Source: Bosea sp. NBC_00550
Lineage (GTDB): Bacteria > Pseudomonadota > Alphaproteobacteria > Rhizobiales > Beijerinckiaceae
Reading direction: 5' to 3'
Length of the DNA stretch: 64,000 bases
Assembly: GCF_026020075.1 (NCBI RefSeq)
Contig: NZ_CP102772.1
Coordinates: forward strand, 1,240,001 to 1,304,000
A program made the translations under genes and the position numbers. The notes under the pieces are model-generated. The model was not told where the DNA came from and did not search any database. It saw only the letters and a list, made by a program, of their open reading frames with translations. Shown here one piece after another: positions 1 to 8,224 of this stretch (position 1 is the stretch's first letter; the number at the start of each line of letters is the position of its first letter).

Positions 1-381
1 GTGGTGCCCGACGAGGAGCGGCACGCCCGCCGCTTCCGCCGCCATGACCAGCTTGCGTGCGCCGTCCACACTGTCCGCGATCGGCTTTTCGACCAGCATC
101 GGAATGCCGGCGGCGGCCAATTCCAGCCCGTTGGCGACATGGAGCTGGTTCGGCGTCGCGACGATGACGCCATCGGGCCTCTCGGCGACAGGAAAGCCGT
201 CGAAGGCCGGATACCACGCCACGCCGATTTCGTCGGCGAAGGCCCGGCCCGTCGGAGCCGGATCGATGATCGCGGACAGGGTCGCGCCGGGCTCAGCCAT
301 GACATGTGCGGCATGGCGCTTGCCGATAAGCCCCGCGCCCATCACCGCGATCTTCACCGGAGGCATCGGATTGATCCTCAT
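1..381 (-). CDS. Gfo/Idh/MocA family oxidoreductase (partial, C-terminus outside window)
   Basis: The minus strand is open from the window edge to an ATG at 381, and a second in-frame ATG lies at 366. The N-terminus has a Rossmann fingerprint ([11 protein letters not shown], about residues 8-18 from the inner start) followed by the family EKP motif near residue 93, where the Lys contacts NAD(P) and substrate. This identifies the Gfo/Idh/MocA fold; the substrate cannot be read from the N-terminal 127 residues. The 381 start overlaps the stop of the upstream dehydroquinase gene (ATGA), so translation is probably coupled and this is the last visible gene of the operon that begins at 3866. An NAD(P)-dependent step on a cyclic polyol or a shikimate-type acid would suit the neighbours, but that is inference. 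Confidence 0.85.
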   Translation of the reverse strand, partial: MRINPMPPVKIAVMGAGLIGKRHAAHVMAEPGATLSAIIDPAPTGRAFADEIGVAWYPAFDGFPVAERPDGVIVATPNQLHVANGLELAAAGIPMLVEKPIADSVDGARKLVMAAEAAGVPLLVGHH

Positions 382-827
382 GCAGCCTTGTCGTCGATGA
401 GCTTGGCGACACGCCGGAGCGCGAGCTGGTAGCCCTGCGTACCGAAGCCGGCGATGACGCCATCGGAGCGCATCGAGACATAGGAATGGTGCCGGAAGGC
501 CTCGCGCTTATGCACCTGCGAGATATGGCACTCGATCACAGGCCCCTCGAAGGTGTTGAGCGCATCGAGCAGCGCGACCGAAGTATGGGTGAAGGCGGCC
601 GGGTTGATGACGATGCCGCCGGCTTCCTCGCGCGCCTCATGAATCCAGTCGATGAGCTCGTATTCGCGGTTCGACTGGTGCAAGCGCAGCGTCAGTCCGA
701 GTTCCCCGGCGAGCGCGTGGCAGTCGCGCTCGACATCGGCCAGGGTCTCATGCCCGTAGATGTCAGGCTGGCGCTTGCCGAGCAGGTTGAGGTTCGGGCC
801 GTTGAGGACATAGACGAGGCGTGACAT
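378..827 (-). CDS. aroQ: 3-dehydroquinate dehydratase, type II (copy 1)
   Basis: This 149-residue protein catalyses reversible dehydration of 3-dehydroquinate to 3-dehydroshikimate. It opens with the family signature [11 protein letters not shown]. The residues known as active-site positions in the Mycobacterium enzyme fall at the same numbers: N12, R19 in the flexible lid, Y24, N75, H81, H101, S103, R108 and R112. I chose the ATG at 827 over a GTG at 848 because it gives the normal family length and has GGAAA upstream. The gene lies between the transporter ATPase and the oxidoreductase and overlaps the latter by four bases. That context suggests catabolic use (quinate or shikimate) rather than the housekeeping aromatic pathway, though either is possible. 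Confidence 0.93.
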   Translation of the reverse strand: MSRLVYVLNGPNLNLLGKRQPDIYGHETLADVERDCHALAGELGLTLRLHQSNREYELIDWIHEAREEAGGIVINPAAFTHTSVALLDALNTFEGPVIECHISQVHKREAFRHHSYVSMRSDGVIAGFGTQGYQLALRRVAKLIDDKAA

Positions 828-863
828 CGATAGCGTTTCCGTTGGCACTCGGGCCGGTTCGGT

Positions 864-1637
<774 letters not shown>

Positions 1638-1663
1638 GGCCCTGGCTCCGGTCGTTTACGCGC

Positions 1664-2497
1664 TCAGCTCGCGGTGAAGGTGATGCCTTCCAGGCTGTCC
1701 GGGAACTTGTGCACCGGCACCTTCATCCACTTGTCGTAGACCTTCTGCAGCTCGCCATTGGCCTTGATCTTGTCGACGAAGGTGTTGATCGCGGCGTTGA
1801 TCTCCTTCTCGCCGAGGCGGGTACAGGCGCCGTTGTAGAGGTTCTGGAATTCGAGCTTGTTCTCGAACTCGCCGGGCCGCCCCTGCTCGATGCGCTGCAT
1901 GTAGAAGATGTTGCCGCCCAGCGCCTGGACCTGGCCGGAGACCAGCGCCTGGATCGAGGGGGCGTCGCCGTCATAGCGGCGGATCGTGGTGTTGGCCGGC
2001 GCGTTCTTGGTCACCTGCGTGTCCTGAGCGGCGCCCTTGGCGACGCCGATCGTGTAGCGCGCCATGTCCTCGTTGGTCTTGATCGAGTCCTTCTTGGGGC
2101 CGATCAGCACGATGGTGTTGGCGACGTAGGGCTTCGAGAACTGCACCGCCTTGGCGCGCTCCGGCAGCATGGCCATGGTGGCGAACAGCACGTCGACGCG
2201 CCCGGTCGTCAGCGCCGGAATGCGGTTGTTGACTTCGAGCGGCACGAACTCGACCTGCACGCCGAGCTCCTTGGCGAAGAGCGTCGCGATATCGGCGTCG
2301 AGACCGTCCTGCTTGCCGGCGCTGGTGACGAAGCCCCAGGGCGGGTTGTCGCCCTGGATGCCGACGACCAGCTTGCCCTTGGCCTTGATCTCGGCCGGGG
2401 TGATGGCGAGGGCAGGGGTGCCGAGCAAGGCCGGCAGGGCAAGAGCGGCGGCACCGGCGATCAGCAGGCTGCGGCGGGTGGACTTCATCTTCGTCAT
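1664..2497 (-). CDS. ABC transporter periplasmic substrate-binding protein (family 3)
   Basis: This 277-residue protein has a cleavable N-terminus with TRRSLLIAG followed by an Ala/Leu-rich core and an ALA cleavage site near residue 31. The twin arginines hint at Tat export, but a Sec signal is also plausible. The mature part begins KGKLVVGIQGDNPPWGF, the usual opening of family-3 solute-binding proteins of the amino-acid ABC class, and ends with KVYDKWMKVP. It sits between the permease and ATPase genes of the same operon. Two start codons lie three codons apart; the first follows GGGAGA closely. The ligand cannot be deduced from sequence alone. Confidence 0.92.
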   Translation of the reverse strand: MTKMKSTRRSLLIAGAAALALPALLGTPALAITPAEIKAKGKLVVGIQGDNPPWGFVTSAGKQDGLDADIATLFAKELGVQVEFVPLEVNNRIPALTTGRVDVLFATMAMLPERAKAVQFSKPYVANTIVLIGPKKDSIKTNEDMARYTIGVAKGAAQDTQVTKNAPANTTIRRYDGDAPSIQALVSGQVQALGGNIFYMQRIEQGRPGEFENKLEFQNLYNGACTRLGEKEINAAINTFVDKIKANGELQKVYDKWMKVPVHKFPDSLEGITFTAS

Positions 2498-2548
2498 GTT
2501 TCTCTCCCTTTTTTGGTTGGTGGTTGGACTAGGTGGTGAACCGTTCGC

Positions 2549-3190
2549 TTATCGCGATGCGATGGCCAGGCGACGCTCCAGATGCGAGCCGTAAAGCGAG
2601 AGCGGCCAGCAGAGCAGGAAGTAGAGGATGCCGACGATCCCGAAGACGAGGAGCGGCTGGAAGATCTGGTTGGAGACGATGTTGCCGGCGCGCGTCAGCT
2701 CGGTGAAGCCGACGATGGCCGCGAGCGAGGTGCCCTTGATCAGCTGGACGAGGAAGCCGATCGTCGCCGGCAGCGAGATGCGGATCGCCTGCGGCAGGAT
2801 CACGTCCCGCGTCCGCGATACGTAGCCGAGGCTCAGTGCCTTAGCGGCCTCGGTCTGCCCCTTCGGCACAGCCTCGATCGAACCGCGCCAGATCTCGCCG
2901 AGATAGGCGCTGGCATGCAGGGTGAAGCCGATCGCGACCGCGACCCAGGCGTCAAGTCTCAGCCCGACCAGCGCCAATCCATAATAGACGACGAAGAGCT
3001 GCATCAGCAGCGGCGTGCCCTGGAAGAGCGCGATGTAGCCGGCAGTTACGCGTTCCAGCGCGGAAATGCCGGAGGTGCGCGCCAGCGCGACGCCGAGGCC
3101 TGAGACCGAGCCGAAAACGAAGCCGATCGCAGACAGCGCGATGGTCCATTTCAGGCCGGTGAGAAGGAAGAGGAATTCGTTCCAGCCCAT
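2549..3190 (-). CDS. ABC transporter permease (HisM/GlnP type)
   Basis: This 213-residue inner-membrane protein has the hydrophobic segments of the His/Glu/Gln permease class and the ATPase-contacting loop around GQTEAAKALSLGYVSR in the C-terminal half. It starts eight bases after the stop of the other permease gene, so the two are very likely made together and form the membrane heterodimer. The N-terminus WNEFLFLLTGLKWTIALS is the usual first transmembrane helix of the family. Nothing in it looks truncated or unusual. Confidence 0.92.
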   Translation of the reverse strand: MGWNEFLFLLTGLKWTIALSAIGFVFGSVSGLGVALARTSGISALERVTAGYIALFQGTPLLMQLFVVYYGLALVGLRLDAWVAVAIGFTLHASAYLGEIWRGSIEAVPKGQTEAAKALSLGYVSRTRDVILPQAIRISLPATIGFLVQLIKGTSLAAIVGFTELTRAGNIVSNQIFQPLLVFGIVGILYFLLCWPLSLYGSHLERRLAIASR

Positions 3191-3197
3191 GGCGCCC

Positions 3198-3866
3198 TCA
3201 CTTCACCGGATAGCTGAAGTAGCGGGCGGAGACCTGCGCGAAGAAGCGCATCATCACCCAGGAAATCACGAGGTAGAACAGCGTGATCGTGCCGTAGACC
3301 TCGAAGGAGCGGAAACTGTTGGACTCGATCCGCTGCGCCACCGAGGTCAGCTCATAGGCCGAGATCGCCGAGGCGACCGAGGTGGTCAGCGTCAGCAGCA
3401 CGAACTGGCTGGTGAGCGAGGGAAAGATCGCGCGCAGCGCCGGCTTCAGCACGATCAGCCGGAAGACCTGCGCCCTGTGCAGGCCGAGCGCGAGGCCGGC
3501 CTCGATCTGCCCCTTGCTGATCGACTGCACGCCGCCGCGGATGATCTCGATGGCGTAGGCCCCGCCATTGATGCCGAGCGCGATGATCGCGGTCGGTGTC
3601 GGGTCGAGCCGCAGGCCCGCCAGCGGCAGCGCGAAATAGATGAAGAAGATCTGCACCAGGAAGGGTGTGTTGCGGATCACCTCGACGAAGGCCTTCACCA
3701 GCCAGCGTACCGGGGCGAAGCGCGAGTCGCGCAGGATCACGCCGCCGATGCCGATGACGATGGCGAGAGCCATGCCGCAGAGCGCGAGCAGGAAGGTGCC
3801 GAGGCAGCCCATCAGCAGATCGGGCAACCCCTCGATCACCGGGGCGAAGTCGAGCTTGTAGTTCAT
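3198..3866 (-). CDS. ABC transporter permease (HisQ/GlnP type), first gene of the operon
   Basis: This 222-residue membrane protein is paralogous to the permease just downstream. The conserved permease loop reads KGQIEAGLALGLHRAQ and the region FVEVIRNTPFLVQIFF is characteristic of polar amino-acid permeases. It is the promoter-proximal gene of the minus-strand operon that runs through the second permease, binding protein, ATPase, aroQ and the oxidoreductase. The 220-bp gap upstream separates it from the divergent TetR gene and contains the palindrome at 3990-4011. Confidence 0.92.
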   Translation of the reverse strand: MNYKLDFAPVIEGLPDLLMGCLGTFLLALCGMALAIVIGIGGVILRDSRFAPVRWLVKAFVEVIRNTPFLVQIFFIYFALPLAGLRLDPTPTAIIALGINGGAYAIEIIRGGVQSISKGQIEAGLALGLHRAQVFRLIVLKPALRAIFPSLTSQFVLLTLTTSVASAISAYELTSVAQRIESNSFRSFEVYGTITLFYLVISWVMMRFFAQVSARYFSYPVK

Positions 3867-3989
3867 GGCGCTTCCCTGAGCGGCCGACCTTCTCGATGGG
3901 GTCGATCCGGGTCCCGTCTGTCGTCACGGCCCTTCTTGTCGAGGGCCTTGTCTGCAACGCACCAGCTTGCGCGGTGCCCACATCATGCT

Positions 3990-4011
3990 AAATGTACCAG
4001 TTAGTTCATTT
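3990..4011. promoter_or_regulatory. Imperfect 22-bp palindrome, putative TetR operator
   Basis: The site begins AAATGTAC and ends GTTCATTT; 16 of 22 positions are symmetric, with AAATG/CATTT as perfect outer arms. It lies in the AT-richer gap between the divergent permease operon and the TetR-type gene, the usual place for an autoregulated TetR operator. The assignment to this regulator is inferred from position only. Confidence 0.5.
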
Positions 4012-4087
4012 GGTCAAGCGAAATTAACCGGCCTGTCCAATTGGGCATCGTCGCCGGCAAGTGGGGCCGCATGGGCTCTGGTGGAAT

Positions 4088-4753
4088 ATGAGCAAAGCAG
4101 CGACCACACCTCAGAAGCCGAGCCGCAAGGCGGCGTCCTGGACCCAGGACCCGGAAGGCGTGCGCCGAAGCATCCTCGAAGCGGCGCGAGTGGAGTTCGT
4201 CGAGAACGGGCTCAGCGGCGCGCGCGTCGACGAGATCGCGGCCAAGACCGCCACCAGCAAGCGGATGATCTACTACTATTTCGGCGACAAGGAGGGGCTC
4301 TATCGCGCCGTCCTCGAGGAGATGTACGAGCGCATTCGGCGCTTCGAACGCAGCCTCGACCTTGCCAATCTGGGGCCGGAGGAGGCGATCGCCCTGCTCA
4401 CCGGCTTCACCTTCGACTACCACGCCGAGAACCCGGATTTCGTCCGGATGGTGATGATCGAGAACATCCATCACGCGCGGCACCTCGCCACCTCCGACCG
4501 GATCTCCACGCTCAACCTCTCGGCGATCGACATGATCCGCGAGGCTTACAAGCGTGGCGTATCGGACGGCACGTTCCGGGCCGGGATCGAGGCGATCGAC
4601 ATCCATCTGACGATCAGCGCGCTCGCCTTCTACAACGTCTCGAACCGGGCCAGCATCCAGCAGGTCTTTGGACACGACATGGGCGCGCCCGAGGCGCTGG
4701 CGCGCCGAAGGGCCGCGGCGATCGACACAGTGCTGCGCACGCTGCGCCGCTGA
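4088..4753 (+). CDS. TetR/AcrR family transcriptional regulator
   Basis: This 221-residue protein has an N-terminal TetR helix-turn-helix (AARVEFVENGLSGARVDEI, then TSKRMIYYYFGDKEGLY) and a helical ligand-binding C-terminal half. A GTG at 4061 would add nine residues, but the ATG at 4088 is preferred: it follows GGTGGA and removes a Trp-rich leader unlike the family. It is transcribed away from the transport/aroQ operon and probably represses it through the palindrome at 3990-4011. Downstream it faces the second aroQ gene tail to tail. The ligand is unknown; a shikimate-type acid would make sense of the neighbourhood. Confidence 0.9.
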   Translation: MSKAATTPQKPSRKAASWTQDPEGVRRSILEAARVEFVENGLSGARVDEIAAKTATSKRMIYYYFGDKEGLYRAVLEEMYERIRRFERSLDLANLGPEEAIALLTGFTFDYHAENPDFVRMVMIENIHHARHLATSDRISTLNLSAIDMIREAYKRGVSDGTFRAGIEAIDIHLTISALAFYNVSNRASIQQVFGHDMGAPEALARRRAAAIDTVLRTLRR

Positions 4754-4803
4754 GAGCCGCCGCCCCATGCCGGCGATCCGGCTGTCGGCGGCTGATGTCA
4801 TCA

Positions 4804-5289
4804 TCAGCCTTCCACCATGCCGGCCATCGCCTGGATCGCGATCTCGTAGCCGGCGGCGCCGAGCCCGATGATGATCCCGGTCGCGGTCCGTGAGACCAGC
4901 GAGTTGTGGTAGATGCTCTCCCGCGCATGCACGTTCGAGATGTGCAGCTCGATCTTGGGGCGCTCGAACATCTTGAGCGCATCGAGCAGGGCAACCGAGG
5001 TGAAGCTGTAGCCGGCCGGGTTGATGATGATCCCGCAGGCCTCCTGGCGCGCCTGGTGCACGCTCTCGACCAGTTCGCCCTCGAAATTGGTCTGGCGAAA
5101 ATCCACCGTGAAGCCGAGCGCCTTCGCCTTCGCTTCACAGCGCTCGCCGATCTGCGCCAGCGTAGTGGTGCCATAGACCGCCGGCTCGCGCTGCCCGAGC
5201 AGGTTCAGGTTCGGCCCGTTCAGGATGTAGATGCAGCCGCGCCCACGCTGTTCGCCAGCGTGTCCGGCCGGCTTCTCGCTTGCCGACAT
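4804..5289 (-). CDS. aroQ: Type II 3-dehydroquinate dehydratase paralogue (copy 2, divergent active site)
   Basis: This 161-residue protein has the AroQ fold signature ([16 protein letters not shown]), an 18-residue N-terminal extension, the lid Arg at R34, Tyr at Y39, Asn at N90 and the catalytic-loop HIS at 116-118. The motif normally read as THTS, whose His lines the active site, is SFTS here, with F96 at the His position. I chose the ATG at 5289 because GGGAGG stands just upstream; an ATG at 5325 would extend it by 12 residues. It is divergent from a GntR/FCD regulator. It could be a quinate-pathway isoform or a related lyase with altered specificity. Membership of the family is sure; the exact reaction is not. 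Confidence 0.85.
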   Translation of the reverse strand: MSASEKPAGHAGEQRGRGCIYILNGPNLNLLGQREPAVYGTTTLAQIGERCEAKAKALGFTVDFRQTNFEGELVESVHQARQEACGIIINPAGYSFTSVALLDALKMFERPKIELHISNVHARESIYHNSLVSRTATGIIIGLGAAGYEIAIQAMAGMVEG

Positions 5290-5380
5290 CGCGTCCTCCC
5301 GGGACTGATCTGGAACGGAACTCATGGCCCCGATCCACTTCTTATGCGGCCGATCTTATCGAGGCCCGATCGCAGATCAA

Positions 5381-5402
5381 CTGATAATTTTTGAATCATC
5401 AG
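5381..5402. promoter_or_regulatory. Imperfect 22-bp palindrome, putative GntR-family operator
   Basis: The site starts CTGATAATT and ends AATCATCAG; 16 of 22 positions are symmetric with perfect CTGAT/ATCAG ends. It lies in the divergent gap between the second aroQ gene and the GntR-type gene and is more AT-rich than its surroundings. Control by that regulator is inferred from location. Confidence 0.45.
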
Positions 5403-5474
5403 CTAATTCATGAAAGACCAGCTTTTCTTGTTGGTCGGCGCGGCAGGGCGGCCTATCTTCAACCAGACAAGGCG

Positions 5475-6179
5475 ATGCGAGGCGGAATGACGGAAGCAGC
5501 ACTCGATATCGGCGGCGATGACGTCGCCGCGCTCTCGACGGGCGAGCAGGCCTATGAGCGGATCCGGCAGGATATCGTGTTCGGCCGCCTGCAGCCGGGC
5601 CAGAGGCTGACGCTGGACAAGCTGCGCTCCGTCTATGGTGTCGGCATCAGCACCTTGCGCGAGATCTTGAACCGCCTGACTCCGGAGGGGCTCGTTATCG
5701 CCGAAGGGCAGCGTGGCTTTCAGGTCGCGCCATGCTCGGCCAGCGACCTCAAGGAGCTTGCCGATCTCCGCCTGCTGATCGAGAGCCATGCCCTCGCGCA
5801 ATCCTTCGCGGCGGGCGACATGGAGTGGGAAGGGCGCGTCGTCGCCGCCCATCACAAGCTCGCCCGCATGGAGGAACGGCTGCTCGCGGGCGACGATTCC
5901 GGCACGCAGCAATGGAAGCGCTACGATTTCGAATTCCATCAGGCGCTGGTGTCCGCCTGCGGCTCGAAGGCGCTGCTCGATCTCCATGCCGGGATCTACG
6001 AGCGCTATCTGCGCTATCAGATGGTTTTCTTCATCTTCTGGGGGCCAGCCTCGATCGGCGAGCACCGCGCCTTGCTCGACTGCGCGTTGCGCCGCGACGC
6101 CACCGAGGGACAGCGGCTCCTGCACGGCCATATCCATGGCTGCATCGACGTCGCCTTCGAGCGAGGCCTTCTGGATTGA
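5475..6179 (+). CDS. GntR family regulator with FCD ligand-binding domain
   Basis: The N-terminal winged helix covers about residues 20-85 (AYERIRQDIVFGRLQPGQRL, then GISTLREILNRLTPEGL). It is followed by an all-helical FCD domain with the metal/ligand His residues typical of the group (DFEFHQALVSACGS, then HGHIHGCID). I list the ATG at 5475, preceded by AAGGCG; an ATG at 5487 is nearly as good, and an upstream ATG at 5391 falls inside the operator region. FCD regulators commonly sense small carboxylic acids, which fits control of the divergent dehydroquinase paralogue. Confidence 0.88.
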   Translation: MRGGMTEAALDIGGDDVAALSTGEQAYERIRQDIVFGRLQPGQRLTLDKLRSVYGVGISTLREILNRLTPEGLVIAEGQRGFQVAPCSASDLKELADLRLLIESHALAQSFAAGDMEWEGRVVAAHHKLARMEERLLAGDDSGTQQWKRYDFEFHQALVSACGSKALLDLHAGIYERYLRYQMVFFIFWGPASIGEHRALLDCALRRDATEGQRLLHGHIHGCIDVAFERGLLD

Positions 6180-6268
6180 CGGGCCGGCCAAGCGGTGCCC
6201 GAATGGAGACTTCTTCATCGAGCGAGTTGACCCGGGCCACATGGCTCCGTATGTGAGCGCCTCGGTGA

Positions 6269-6343
6269 GGGCGGGTAGCTCAGTGGTAGAGCACGTGACT
6301 TTTAATCATGTGGTCGAGGGTTCGATCCCCTCCCCGCTCACCA
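6269..6343 (+). tRNA. tRNA-Lys (anticodon UUU), integration target
   Basis: A full cloverleaf can be drawn: acceptor GGGCGGG/CCCGCTC with one G-U pair, D stem GCTC/GAGC, anticodon stem CGTGA/TCATG with loop CTTTTAA (anticodon TTT), T stem GAGGG/CCCTC, discriminator A at 6340 and encoded CCA at 6341-6343. Its 3' 47 bases are repeated at 21213-21259, so the present gene is a chromosomal 5' half joined to a 3' half supplied by the integrated element. The gene remains intact and should be functional. Confidence 0.95.
6297..6343 (+). repeat. attL: left 47-bp direct repeat of the integrative element
   Basis: These are the 3' 47 bases of tRNA-Lys, from the anticodon stem to CCA. They match 21213-21259 at 45 of 47 positions. 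The two differences are an A/T and a T/A exchange at positions that pair with each other in the T stem, so both versions fold. Together with the integrase beside the other copy this marks the left end of a 14,916-bp unit. Confidence 0.93.
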
Positions 6344-6822
6344 CCAAATCCGACAATATTCCAATGACTTCGCCCAGTCCGAGGGTCGACGGCTTAGCGT
6401 CTGGGCAGGTTTCAGGCCCCAATTTGGCCCCATCGACGATTCGCGTCGCGCTGTTTGTGTCGGCCAGCGCACGATGTGGGGGACCCTGCCGGGCGGGCTC
6501 ACACGAGCCACTGAACGGAGTTCTGCGGTTTTACCCGAGTCGCAAGAGACCGCGCGTGTCTTGACCGCATAAACGACGCAGGCCGCATCGATTTGTCTGG
6601 CCGACGTTTTCTTCCGCGTTCGGCGAGAGGGGCGTCGCGATACGTCCGCAGTGCTTACGCCTCTCACCGGAAGCATCGACGACCGCCGCTTTAGCATATC
6701 TCGATAGGCGCCCGTTCATCATGTTGGTTTGGGCGATCCGCAGCGGGGCCCCATCGGGCGGAAATGGCCACCCGGTACCCCACCCCGGCCGGCTCTGTTT
6801 GAGGGGTTTCCAGGTGTCGGCC
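6344..6822. other. Gene-free left end of the element
   Basis: Between the tRNA and the terminase promoter I see no credible coding sequence: the longest minus-strand frame (to about 6697) is Arg/Ser-rich and has no ribosome-binding site or recognisable motif. In packaging elements this position, beside the small terminase gene, often holds the packaging (cos/pac) site, but no specific site can be identified here. Confidence 0.4.
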
Positions 6823-6879
6823 CGGTTCCGGAATTAACGGACCATTCCGGAACCGAAACGATTGCGCTATACTCCTTGC
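6823..6879 (+). promoter_or_regulatory. Inverted repeat and promoter of the terminase genes
   Basis: A perfect 12-bp inverted repeat (CGGTTCCGGAAT at 6823-6834 and its complement at 6844-6855, 9-bp spacer) precedes a good -10 box TATACT at 6868-6873. The right arm covers the place where a -35 box would be, and that hexamer (TTCCGG) is poor, so an activator or repressor binding the repeat probably sets expression. The -10 ends six bases before the ATG at 6880, so the mRNA may be leaderless. Confidence 0.55.
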
Positions 6880-7398
6880 ATGGCCCGACCCTGCTCCGTC
6901 TGCACCCATCCGCAAACCGTCGCCATCAACACGGCGCTGGCCAACGGCGTACCCGCCAAAAGGGTCGCAGCGCAGTTCGGCCTGAGCAACACTTCGACGT
7001 TCCGGCATCGAACGAACTGCTTGAATGGCGTCGGGGCGAGCAGGGCCATCGTCCGCCAAGCCTCCCACGCGGCGGTTGCTCTGGCGAGCTTGCCCAGTGC
7101 CGACGAAGTCGGCCAAGCCTATTCCAGCATCGGGCGGCGGCTGGACGGGATCATCGCGAGGTGCGAGGCGGAGGGCAGCACAGCGACGGCGATCCTGGGT
7201 TTGAAGGAACTGCGCGGCGTCGTCACGGCACAGGCGCACCTCGCCGGCCACCTCGGCAACGGTGGCCCGACCGTGGCGATCCAGAACAACGTGAGCATCG
7301 ATGTGGGCAGCGTCGTGCGGGAGCTGCTTGGCGCAATAGGCCCGATGGCATCCACGAAGACGCTGGCGCGCCTGGAGCGCCTCGTCGATGGTGAGTGA
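6880..7398 (+). CDS. Small-terminase-like DNA-binding protein
   Basis: This 172-residue protein starts with a short Cys/His cluster (CSVCTH) and a helix-turn-helix (AKRVAAQFGLSNTSTFRHR), followed by a helical region and a short C-terminal segment. No enzyme motif is present. The position directly before the large terminase gene, overlapping it by 11 bases, and the HTH-plus-helical layout suggest a small terminase subunit that recognises packaging DNA. The ATG at 6880 is preferred to a TTG at 6862, which lies inside the promoter. The family is not recognised with certainty, so the role rests mostly on context. Confidence 0.6.
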   Translation: MARPCSVCTHPQTVAINTALANGVPAKRVAAQFGLSNTSTFRHRTNCLNGVGASRAIVRQASHAAVALASLPSADEVGQAYSSIGRRLDGIIARCEAEGSTATAILGLKELRGVVTAQAHLAGHLGNGGPTVAIQNNVSIDVGSVVRELLGAIGPMASTKTLARLERLVDGE

Positions 7399-8224
7399 CC
7401 TCGCCCGCACTGCCGCTAGGAGGGCGCTCTACACGCTGTCGCCGTCGACGTGGTCCCGCCGTGAACTTGGTCTCGATCTCGACCCGTGGCAGCGCGCGAT
7501 GACGGACGCTCCTGCCGGCAGCCGCGTCATCGCGTTGACCCATCGCCAAGCGGGCAAGACTTCTGCCGCGTCGGTCGGCGTTGCCCACACCATGATTTGG
7601 CGGGGTCCGGGTACCACGAACCTCATTCTCGCGCCGACGCAGCGGCAAAGCGCGGAACTGATCAGGCGTTTGCGCGGTCGCCTCATCGACAGCGGCGAGA
7701 AGCTGGACGTCGACAATGCGTTCTCGGTGGAGTTGCAGAACGGGTCTCGCTGTCTCGGTCTCCCTGGCGCGGACGATGCAGCAATCCGTGGGTTGAGCAT
7801 CGACGGCGACCTTGTCATCGACGAAGCCGCCCGCGTCTCAGACGCGCTCTATGATGCCGCTCGTCCGATGATGATCCGGCACTCGGCAGTAGCCCGCCTC
7901 ATCCTGCTGTCCACGGCATGGGCGAAAATGGGCTTCTTCTACCGTGTCTGGACGGAAGGAGACCCGCACGACTGGCTGAAGATCGAGGCGAGGGTTGCAG
8001 ACTGCCGCCACATCAGCGCCGCGGACCTCGAGAAGGAACGCCGCGCCATGTCGGCGAGCACGTTCGCCCGCGAATACCAGAACCACTTCGACAGCATGGA
8101 GAGCCGGTTTTTCGATGCGGACGCCATCGCAGCCGCGTTCAGCGGCGGCTTCGGGCCGACCCCGCAAATCGAAGAGGATCCGGTCGTCTCCGTCGGCAGT
8201 GTGTTTGGAAAGGTCTTCCCGTGA
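7388..8224 (+). CDS. Terminase large subunit, ATPase domain (separate ORF)
   Basis: This 278-residue protein holds the packaging ATPase part of a large terminase. The Q-motif is LDPWQ near 31-35, a Walker A variant THRQAGKT at 51-58, Walker B DLVIDEA at 141-147, and a coupling motif LLSTAW at 173-178. The fold ends at FAREYQNHF and a short acidic tail, exactly where the nuclease domain would begin, and a TGA stops it. The nuclease domain follows in another frame with a GTGA start-stop overlap, so the two chains are probably made in equal amounts and work together. A recent frameshift in a single gene is an alternative, but both ORFs have complete domain edges. Confidence 0.85.
   Translation: MVSDLARTAARRALYTLSPSTWSRRELGLDLDPWQRAMTDAPAGSRVIALTHRQAGKTSAASVGVAHTMIWRGPGTTNLILAPTQRQSAELIRRLRGRLIDSGEKLDVDNAFSVELQNGSRCLGLPGADDAAIRGLSIDGDLVIDEAARVSDALYDAARPMMIRHSAVARLILLSTAWAKMGFFYRVWTEGDPHDWLKIEARVADCRHISAADLEKERRAMSASTFAREYQNHFDSMESRFFDADAIAAAFSGGFGPTPQIEEDPVVSVGSVFGKVFP

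Noticed and set aside
6338..6697. 119-codon minus frame next to tRNA-Lys
   Set aside because: It is Arg/Ser-rich, starts inside the att repeat region, has no ribosome-binding site and no recognisable motif.
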